Origin: JBFXJF01 sp050175155
GTDB taxonomy: Bacteria; Bacillota; Bacilli; Tepidibacillales; Tepidibacillaceae
Length of the DNA stretch: 64,000 nucleotides
Assembly: GCA_050175155.1 (NCBI GenBank)
Contig: JBFXJF010000010.1
Coordinates: 1-64,000, forward strand
Direction of reading: 5' to 3'
Shown here in pieces: positions 8,235 through 15,542 of the stretch; positions within the stretch are counted from its first letter, which is position 1, and each line of letters opens with the position of its first letter. A program made the translations under genes and the position numbers. The notes beneath the pieces were generated by a model that had not been told where the DNA came from, made no database searches, and saw nothing but the letters and a program-made list of their open reading frames with translations.

Positions 8235-11200
8235 TTAATCTTTTGTTACTTTGGCAATAAATTTACCCTTGACCCAGGTTTCAAAATCGTCCATATATGT
8301 GTACATTACTGGTACTAATACTAATGTTACTAGTGTTGAAAAGCTTAATCCGAAAACTACTACTGTGGCAAATGGCGCTTGTAGCTCCGCTCCTTCTCCT
8401 AACCCTAAGGTTAATGGAATTAGTGCAAGTACTGTCGTTAGCGTAGTCATTAAGATTGGTCTTAAACGAGCAGGACCTGCTTCCAATATAGCCTCTCTAC
8501 GATCTCTTCCCCTTTCTCGTAAAATGTTTATATAATCTACTAAAACAATAGCATTGTTAACAACTATACCCACCAACATGATTATACCTATAAAGGTAGA
8601 AACATTTAGTGTTCTTCCTGTCACAACTAAGCCAAAAATTATACCAATAAAGCTTGCTGGTATGGAGAACATTATTGTCAACGGATGGGTAATAGCCTCG
8701 AACTGAACAGCCATAACCATATAGACTAGAAAAACAGATAGTATTAATGCGTATTTGAGGCTATCAAAGGATTCCATCATTTCTTCTGCCTGCCCACCTG
8801 TTTTAATTACATAGCCATCAGGAACGTTAATGTTCTTAAGATTATTTTCAATATCTGTTGTTATGCTTCCTAGGTCTCTTCCGATAATGTCACCCTCTAC
8901 GGAAACTTGCCTTTTTTGATCTTCATGATTTATTTGCGCAAAGCCTTGTGCTTGAGTTAATTCCGCAACATCTCTTAATTTTATTGATGTTCCATTGTGA
9001 AGCATGATTGGAATATCTTCTATTTGGCTCATATCCTGTTTATATTCTTTCGGTAATGTTACAATTACGTTTATCTCTTGTCCTTCATAACGAATTCTTG
9101 TTGCTAGCTGTCCGCTAAACCCTGTTCTAACTGTGCTTAAAATCTCGTTATATGTTAAACCATACATTGCTGCCTTTTCGCGGTCGATGATTATCTGCAT
9201 CTCTGGTTTACCCTCTTCAAAGGAGGTCGTGATGTTTCTTGTTCCCTCAACTTTTTCTACCTGACTTTTAACTTCATCAGCTAGGCCACTTAGAATATTT
9301 AAGTCCTCCCCTGATATCTTAACGGAAACAGATGATTCACTTGTAAAACCACCACTTTGCATTTGAGTAACTTCAATCTTCGGACCAGGTATCATATCAG
9401 TAAAACTTCTTATATCATCCATTATTTCGTCAGTTCCACGGGTTCTATCAGCCAATGGTTTTAATCTAAGATAGAGATTACCAATGTTAGAGCTGCCTCC
9501 TCCCATTGAAAAACTGCCACCACTACCCGCACTTGTAAAGATGGTCTCAACCTCTTCAATTTGACCAAGATATTCAACTATCTGGTCGATTACCTTCTCT
9601 GTTTCACCTATAATTGTGCCTTCAGGTAAGGTGATATCGATATTGATTTCTCCTTGGTCCATTTCAGGTAAAAACTCGGTACCTACAAAAGGGACAAGTA
9701 AATACGAACCATATATTAAAACTACCGTTGTTATAACAACTATCAGACGATGGTTTAAGGACCAAGCTAGTATTTTTTTATAACCAGGATAAATAGCTCC
9801 AAAGAATTTACCTAAACCTTTTTTAACTCCCGGCTCTTTTCTTTTACCTTTTATTTCTTCTATTTCATTGTCTCTTGATAGATTAGCAGATAACATTGGT
9901 ACTAATGTAAGTGCTGCGATCAATGAAACAATAAGTGCAAAGCTAATTGTTATCGCCATCGGTCTGAAAAGCTCCGATGCTAGTCCTTTTACAAATACAA
10001 CTGGAAGAAATACAGCAACCGTTGTTATAGCAGATGCTATTACTGCTGATGCTACTTCCGCTGAGCCTGTCTTCGCAGCTTCAATCCTAGAATATCCTTC
10101 CTCACGATAGCGATAAATATTTTCTAGAATAACTATCGAACTATCTACCATCATTCCTATCCCTAATGCTAGTCCACCTAATGTAAGTAAGTTTAGGGTT
10201 TCTCCTGCAAAATAGATTAGATTAAATGTGGCAATAACGGCTATTGGCATGGTAATAGCAATAATTAGAGTAGTCCTTACACTACGTAAAAACAAATATA
10301 ATATTAGTGTTGCTAAACCACCACCGATTACAAGATTTAATACTACGTTATCGATTGAATCTCTAATAAATGTTGACAAATCATAAACAACATCAATCTC
10401 AACTTCTTCTGGAAGCAATTCTTTAATGTCTTCTATTGCTTTATATACCTCATCAGCAACCTGAATCGTATTCGCATCAGCTTTTTTTGATATGTCAAAT
10501 ATTAAGCTTGGCTCTCCGTTTACTTTGGTTATTTCTGATGCTTCTTTAAAATCCTCATAAACATTTGCTATCTCCCCTAGCTTATATGTTCCACCTTTAG
10601 AAGATTGTATTATAACGTTTTTTATCTGTTCAATATCTGTAAACTCTCCGTTAATTCTTAGCTTGAGATCTTGATCTCCTCTTAAAAGAGTCCCAGCTGT
10701 TGCAGATACATTTTCCGCTCCAAGTGCTTGAATTATTTGATTAGTTGAGATTCCATACCCCTCAAGATAAACTGGAGATACTTCTACTTTAATTTCTCTT
10801 TCTTCAATCCCTGTTAATTCGATTGCAGAAACACCTGCGGCTCTTTCTAATCTTGGTTGAATAACATCTTTTGCTAAGTAAGTAAGTCTACTTTTATCTA
10901 TATCTCCTGATACGGATAACCTAACTACTGGCATCGCGTTAGGATCTATATTAATAATTAAAGGATTAGTTGCTTCATCAGGTAAAAAATTAACTATACG
11001 GTCTAACTTTTCCCTTATTTTATTCGCCTTGTCATCTAAATCAGTTCCCCAATCAAACTCTAATACAACCATCGATTGACCAGAAGCAGAGACTGATTGG
11101 ACACTTTTAATCCCCTCAATCCCACTTAATACTCCTTCTATTGGTTTAGTAACAAGCTTTTCAACCTCCTGAGGAGCTGCCTCTCCATATTCTGTAACAA

Positions 11201-11339
11201 CTATTGTGTATGGAACCTCTATCTCAGGGTATAAATCTATCGGCAAGTTTTGAAGTGAAATAACTCCTATCAATAGAATTGCTATTACAATCATAACTAC
11301 CCCGATGGGTCTTTTAACTGAAGTGTCTATTAATTTCAT
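8235..11339 (-). CDS. RND-family multidrug efflux transporter (SwrC/AcrB-like)
   Basis: A 1034-residue inner-membrane pump of the HAE1 RND family with the usual 12-helix, two-repeat layout and two large extracytoplasmic loops. The TM4 motif reads GLALGIGMMVDSSIVILENI: Asp399 is the proton-relay residue, and the second Asp of AcrB is Ser here, as I recall for Gram-positive SwrC/YerP. It starts exactly where the adaptor gene stops, so the two are translationally coupled. Likely substrates are amphiphilic compounds (detergents, bile salts, surfactin-like lipopeptides), inferred from SwrC. No outer-membrane channel is expected or seen. The pair interrupts the normally adjacent spoIID and murAA. 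Confidence 0.92.
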   Translation of the reverse strand: MKLIDTSVKRPIGVVMIVIAILLIGVISLQNLPIDLYPEIEVPYTIVVTEYGEAAPQEVEKLVTKPIEGVLSGIEGIKSVQSVSASGQSMVVLEFDWGTDLDDKANKIREKLDRIVNFLPDEATNPLIINIDPNAMPVVRLSVSGDIDKSRLTYLAKDVIQPRLERAAGVSAIELTGIEEREIKVEVSPVYLEGYGISTNQIIQALGAENVSATAGTLLRGDQDLKLRINGEFTDIEQIKNVIIQSSKGGTYKLGEIANVYEDFKEASEITKVNGEPSLIFDISKKADANTIQVADEVYKAIEDIKELLPEEVEIDVVYDLSTFIRDSIDNVVLNLVIGGGLATLILYLFLRSVRTTLIIAITMPIAVIATFNLIYFAGETLNLLTLGGLALGIGMMVDSSIVILENIYRYREEGYSRIEAAKTGSAEVASAVIASAITTVAVFLPVVFVKGLASELFRPMAITISFALIVSLIAALTLVPMLSANLSRDNEIEEIKGKRKEPGVKKGLGKFFGAIYPGYKKILAWSLNHRLIVVITTVVLIYGSYLLVPFVGTEFLPEMDQGEINIDITLPEGTIIGETEKVIDQIVEYLGQIEEVETIFTSAGSGGSFSMGGGSSNIGNLYLRLKPLADRTRGTDEIMDDIRSFTDMIPGPKIEVTQMQSGGFTSESSVSVKISGEDLNILSGLADEVKSQVEKVEGTRNITTSFEEGKPEMQIIIDREKAAMYGLTYNEILSTVRTGFSGQLATRIRYEGQEINVIVTLPKEYKQDMSQIEDIPIMLHNGTSIKLRDVAELTQAQGFAQINHEDQKRQVSVEGDIIGRDLGSITTDIENNLKNINVPDGYVIKTGGQAEEMMESFDSLKYALILSVFLVYMVMAVQFEAITHPLTIMFSIPASFIGIIFGLVVTGRTLNVSTFIGIIMLVGIVVNNAIVLVDYINILRERGRDRREAILEAGPARLRPILMTTLTTVLALIPLTLGLGEGAELQAPFATVVVFGLSFSTLVTLVLVPVMYTYMDDFETWVKGKFIAKVTKD

Positions 11340-12932
11340 TTAGGATTTTTCACCCTCCTGAACTATTTCAATCTCCGAGCCATCCATTAAGTTATATTGT
11401 CCCTTAACTACAATCTTATCGTTAACAGATAAGCCTGAAGTTATCACAGTCTCTAAAGTTGTCATCTCTTTTATTTCTATATTTCTTTTATATGCCTTGC
11501 CATCTTCTTCAATAATATAAACGTATGTCTCCTCCCCAGTTCCTAGCACCGCATGGGTAGGTATAACAAGATACTCCTGCTTATCTATATTGTTTATTAA
11601 GCCTTCCACTAACATTCCTGATTTTATTAGGTTATCTTTATTGTCAATCCTCGCCTCTACTAAAAAGGTTAGCATCTGCTCATTTGCTATCGGTGAGATA
11701 AATGTTATTTTCCCTTCAAAGCTTTTATCTAGCGAGGGAATATAAATATCCAATGCGTCTCCCTCTGTAAAATTCTTTAGGGAGTTTTCAGTAACATTGA
11801 AGTTTACATAAATAAGGTCTTGATTAATTATTTGAACAACGGGTTGCTGTTGGGTAGCCATATCACCTACTTCAACCATTACTGTAGCTATCTGCCCAGA
11901 AATGGTAGCAACTACTTTAGTATCATTAACAGCCCTTCTGGCTTGTTCTAATCCAAGTTCTGCCTGTTCAAGTCCAACCTCTAGTCCAGCAATACTAGTA
12001 GTGGATTTTGCATTTTCTAGAGAATCTTTTGCTATTTTTAAATTGTTTGCTGCTTGAATAAACGCAGTATCCGCCTGATCTAATCGTGTTTCTTTTGCAA
12101 TATCATCATTATATAATTCCATAACATCAGCCAGATTTTTTTGCGCCTGATCATAATAAGCCTGCGCTGTTTGTAACTGTGCTTCCTTTACAACAACCGA
12201 AGCATATATTGTTGACTTAGCGATTAGGTTATCCTCCGCCAAATCCAAAGCAGCCTCTGCCGCTGCTACTTCAGCTGGATCTAATGGATCGGCACCAGCG
12301 AGATTTATTACCGCTTGATCATAAGCAGCCTGTGCTATTGCTAATTCTGCTTCCTTCGCTTTGCCATCATTATATAATGCCATTGTATTATTTAGATTAA
12401 CCCTCGCCTGATCAAAGGTGCTTTCTGCTAAGGTTAATTGAGATTCTTCAATTTTATTCCCATCATTTAATTCTATGTTATTAGCCAAATTTTTCTCAGT
12501 TTTCTTATAAGCATCCTCTGCAATAGTTAATTGTGCCTCTGCTTGAAGAATAGATGAGCTCTGTCTTTCTTTCGCTTGATTTAAGTTAGATAGTGCAGAC
12601 TTGTATGATGATTCTGCTTGTTGCAATGTATCATTTACATACGTATCATCAATTTTCATTAAAACTTGACCTTCTCTAACAGCGTCCCCTTGATTTATAT
12701 AAATATTTTGAACTCTACCTGATACTTTGGGTAAAACAAACAAATCCTTATCAGCCTTTACCTTTCCTATAAATCTTTCTCCTTGTTCTACTGATTTTAG
12801 CTGGACTTGTTCTATAAGTACTGGTACGGGTTTTATTTCGGTTGGTTGTGCTTCATTATTAGATGTTAGCGAACAACCGGACATATAAATTATTGATATT
12901 ATTAATATAAGTAAGTAATAACCTCGTTTCAT
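11340..12932 (-). CDS. RND efflux periplasmic-adaptor lipoprotein (MFP/HlyD-like)
   Basis: Start chosen at 12932 because AGGAGGGG sits 8 nt upstream and the resulting N-terminus is a lipoprotein signal with the lipobox MSGC (Cys20); a longer frame to 12971 lacks these. The protein is 530 residues, well above the 350-420 usual for adaptors. The excess is a long helical hairpin (about residues 85-335) built from repeated units of about 30 residues with A-x-YDQA-x-xNL cores, for example AQAAYDQAVINL and AQAYYDQAQKNL. Lipoyl-type halves flank it (VSGRVQNIYINQGDAV; VVATISGQIATVMVEVGD). It should bridge the pump to the cell wall side. The coding is co-transcribed with the pump. Confidence 0.9.
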   Translation of the reverse strand: MKRGYYLLILIISIIYMSGCSLTSNNEAQPTEIKPVPVLIEQVQLKSVEQGERFIGKVKADKDLFVLPKVSGRVQNIYINQGDAVREGQVLMKIDDTYVNDTLQQAESSYKSALSNLNQAKERQSSSILQAEAQLTIAEDAYKKTEKNLANNIELNDGNKIEESQLTLAESTFDQARVNLNNTMALYNDGKAKEAELAIAQAAYDQAVINLAGADPLDPAEVAAAEAALDLAEDNLIAKSTIYASVVVKEAQLQTAQAYYDQAQKNLADVMELYNDDIAKETRLDQADTAFIQAANNLKIAKDSLENAKSTTSIAGLEVGLEQAELGLEQARRAVNDTKVVATISGQIATVMVEVGDMATQQQPVVQIINQDLIYVNFNVTENSLKNFTEGDALDIYIPSLDKSFEGKITFISPIANEQMLTFLVEARIDNKDNLIKSGMLVEGLINNIDKQEYLVIPTHAVLGTGEETYVYIIEEDGKAYKRNIEIKEMTTLETVITSGLSVNDKIVVKGQYNLMDGSEIEIVQEGEKS

Positions 12933-13032
12933 CAAACTGCCCCTCCTGAAAATATCTAATTTATATATCAATTATTTATAATAATATCTTTTTTTAGTGT
13001 TATACAAAAGACTTTTTTTATCCCTATAATAT

Positions 13033-13073
13033 AAAAACTTGCTTATAAGTGATTATCTCACTCATAAGCAAGT
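13033..13073 (-). terminator. Terminator of the murAA transcript
   Basis: A 16-bp stem with one G-U pair (13037-13052 with 13058-13073) and a 5-nt loop is followed by TTTTTAT on the minus strand, immediately after murAA. It isolates the efflux pair from murAA. Confidence 0.9.
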
Positions 13074-13084
13074 TCATTTTTTAT

Positions 13085-14401
13085 TTATATCATCCGCAGA
13101 GGCTGTAAATCCTCAATTTTGCCCTCTGAAGTCTTATCTTCCTTCTCTTTAACCCTTTTTATATCAGCACCCAGTGCTTTTAGTTTCCCTACTATGTCCA
13201 CGTAACCACGATCAATGTGATGTAAGCCGGATACCTCCGTTTGACCATCAGCAATTAGTCCAGCTAGAATTAGTGCCGAACCTGCCCTTAAATCTGTTGC
13301 TTGAACTTTTGCTCCTTTTAGCTTACAGTTTCCTTCAATTATTGCAGTTCGACCCTGAATCTTTATGTGGGCATTCATACGTTCAAATTCCTCGACGTGC
13401 ATATATCTATTTTCAAATACCGTTTCTGTTATAATGCTAGTTCCAGAGGCGGTTAATAATAAAGCCATCATTTGTGACTGCATATCCGTTGGAAATCCAG
13501 GATGTGGAAGTGTTTTTACGTCTACCCCTTTTAATACCTTATTTACTTTTACTCTTATCCCTGTTTCTTCCTCGTTTATCTCAACGCCCATTTCTTCTAA
13601 CTTAGCTATTAGTGGTTTAAGATGATCTATAATCGCGTTTTCAATTAAAACATCTCCCCCTGTAATAGCGGCACCTATCATATATGTTCCTGCTTCGATT
13701 CTGTCAGATATTACAGTATGTTTTATAGAGGTTAACTCCTCGACTCCTTCAATTCTAATGTTACCTGTCCCAGCTCCCCTGATTTTAGCACCCATTCCAT
13801 TAAGGAAGTTAGCTAAATCAACTATTTCAGGTTCTTGTGCAGCATTTTCAATTGTTGTAATACCTTTGGCAAGTGTTGCTGCCATCATTATGTTTTCAGT
13901 TGCTCCGACGCTCGCATAGTCGAGATAAATTTTTGTACCTTTTAATCTTCCATCAACTTTTGCATCAATATACCCTTGCCCAATACTAATCGTTGCTCCC
14001 ATAGCCTCAAATCCCTTAAGGTGTTGATCCACTGGTCTGCTTCCGATTGCACATCCACCAGGAAGTGCCACGCGCGCGTGACCCTCTCTTGCAAGTAAAG
14101 GTCCAATAACTAAGAATGATGCTCGCATTTTTCTTACTAGATCATAAGGAGCCTCAGTTCTAAGAATTTTTTCTGCAGAAGTTTTAATAATATTGTTTTC
14201 ATAATTAACTTTTACACCGATAAAAGTTAATACCTCTATTATTGTGTTTACATCATCAAGGGCAGGAATATCATAGATAATAGTTTCCCCTCTTCGCCCC
14301 AAAATTGAGGCGGCAAGTATTGGTAGTACAGCGTTTTTCGCTCCTTGTACTTTTACACTACCCGATAGTTGTTTCCCACCGCGGATTATTATCTTATCCA
14401 A
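13085..14401 (-). CDS. murAA: UDP-N-acetylglucosamine 1-carboxyvinyltransferase MurA (MurAA)
   Basis: A 438-residue enzyme catalysing the first committed step of peptidoglycan precursor synthesis, transfer of enolpyruvate to UDP-GlcNAc. Lys22/Asn23 (GAKNA) bind substrate, and Cys117 in LPGGCAIGSRP is the catalytic residue modified by fosfomycin. The TTG start is 7 nt after GGAGGG. A charged tail beyond the fold (from about residue 415) makes it slightly longer than the usual 418-436. Its placement with ywmB and spoIID marks it as the MurAA paralogue; a second copy lies at 50283-51536. Confidence 0.95.
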   Translation of the reverse strand: MDKIIIRGGKQLSGSVKVQGAKNAVLPILAASILGRRGETIIYDIPALDDVNTIIEVLTFIGVKVNYENNIIKTSAEKILRTEAPYDLVRKMRASFLVIGPLLAREGHARVALPGGCAIGSRPVDQHLKGFEAMGATISIGQGYIDAKVDGRLKGTKIYLDYASVGATENIMMAATLAKGITTIENAAQEPEIVDLANFLNGMGAKIRGAGTGNIRIEGVEELTSIKHTVISDRIEAGTYMIGAAITGGDVLIENAIIDHLKPLIAKLEEMGVEINEEETGIRVKVNKVLKGVDVKTLPHPGFPTDMQSQMMALLLTASGTSIITETVFENRYMHVEEFERMNAHIKIQGRTAIIEGNCKLKGAKVQATDLRAGSALILAGLIADGQTEVSGLHHIDRGYVDIVGKLKALGADIKRVKEKEDKTSEGKIEDLQPLRMI

Positions 14402-14437
14402 CGTGCTTCCCTCCGCGTTATTATTTTTCTTATATCA

Positions 14438-15163
14438 TTAGTATTCAACGACGATAATAGGTGTTCCCATAGTTACCTTAGTTTTTTGCATAACAAAACT
14501 ACTATGGGTAGCCACTTGATAATTCATCATTTTTTTACCAGTCATAATGTTAGTCTCTATGTTAGGTGTGTACGCTGATATACTTTTAACTAATTCCGTA
14601 TCAAGTCTTTCTACTTCTTTAGCTCCAATTTCGTCTAATATTCCACCAATTAAGACGAGTTGGTCTGTATTACTTAGTTTAACATTGATATTTCCCTGAA
14701 CACAAGAGTTAATTTTTATGATAAATGCAAGCCCTTGTAAATTTTTATCAAGATAATTATAATTTTTTTCTAACTCTTTAAGCGAATCTGTTCCAATTAG
14801 TTTAAAACTGATGTATAATTCTGCGCCATGCTTAAGTATTCTAAGTTCTGTTTCTGTCTTTTCCCCCCAGATTCCTTTACTTAAGTAGACTTTTTCATTG
14901 TTTAAATCTATTAGATTCTTTGAAATGGGAACATCTAATATTATGCTAAATCTTCTACCTGTGGCTAGTAACTCATTTTCTCCTTGATATTGACCGATTG
15001 GTGAACTAAAACTTAAGGAGTATGTTTCTAAATCTGCTCCTGTTTTATTAAATGCATCTATTAGAACTTCGATGTCCTGATTTTTATCTATTTCGATAGT
15101 GAACCCTAGTAAAAATATCATAGATACAAGTAATAAAATAATTATCTTATTATGATTACCCAT
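14438..15163 (-). CDS. ywmB: YwmB-family TATA-box-binding-like protein
   Basis: A 241-residue exported protein with a hydrophobic N-terminus (about 6-24) acting as signal or anchor. In B. subtilis ywmB directly precedes murAA, and the same order is seen here with a 36-nt gap. The family is often labelled TATA-box binding because of a fold similarity; the exported location makes DNA binding unlikely. The function is unknown. An envelope role is inferred only from linkage to murAA. Confidence 0.8.
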   Translation of the reverse strand: MGNHNKIIILLLVSMIFLLGFTIEIDKNQDIEVLIDAFNKTGADLETYSLSFSSPIGQYQGENELLATGRRFSIILDVPISKNLIDLNNEKVYLSKGIWGEKTETELRILKHGAELYISFKLIGTDSLKELEKNYNYLDKNLQGLAFIIKINSCVQGNINVKLSNTDQLVLIGGILDEIGAKEVERLDTELVKSISAYTPNIETNIMTGKKMMNYQVATHSSFVMQKTKVTMGTPIIVVEY

Positions 15164-15248
15164 TTTTTATTTCTCCTCTCGAACAATCTCTTTTCTTTCT
15201 TTATAACCATTGTTCACAGAAATAAATCTAGTTATACCCTTAAACAAC

Positions 15249-15276
15249 AAAAAAACCTGATTTACTAATCAGGTTT
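15249..15276 (-). terminator. Terminator downstream of the DUF1146 gene
   Basis: A 10-bp stem (AAACCTGATT/AATCAGGTTT) with a TACT loop is followed by a T-run on the minus strand. The sequence TTTCAGCAGTCTGA abuts its upstream side, matching the repeated terminator-linked motif of this window. Confidence 0.9.
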
Positions 15277-15298
15277 CAGACTGCTGAAAGGTTGTTGT

Positions 15299-15529
15299 TT
15301 AAAACAAATTCCTTATATTAATTGACCAACTGAGGTAGTCGGTAAAAAATCTTGCTAATTGATAACCTAGCACAATAGATAAAATAATCTGCAATGACTT
15401 GGCTTGTGGACTTTTTGCATTATAAGTAAAAATATCGAATCTTACTGCTAATAATGCCCACCAAGTAAGTGCTATACAAATAATCGTAATTGTTACGCTC
15501 AATAAGCCTTCATACCCCATGTACTCCAA
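15299..15529 (-). CDS. ywzB: DUF1146 small membrane protein (YwzB family)
   Basis: A 76-residue protein with two predicted membrane helices (about 6-29 and 44-63) separated by a short loop with RFDIFTYNAKSPQAK. Size, topology and the position upstream of ywmB-murAA match B. subtilis YwzB. The start is TTG, 6 nt after GGGGG; the ATG three codons later lacks a spaced binding site. The function is unknown. It ends with its own terminator, so the ywmB transcript starts downstream. Confidence 0.8.
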   Translation of the reverse strand: MEYMGYEGLLSVTITIICIALTWWALLAVRFDIFTYNAKSPQAKSLQIILSIVLGYQLARFFTDYLSWSINIRNLF

Positions 15530-15542
15530 AGTTATCCCCCTA

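Noticed and set aside
8251..8535. 94-codon plus-strand frame inside the RND pump gene
   Set aside because: Antisense shadow of the conserved pump C-terminus; no start context and no family likeness.
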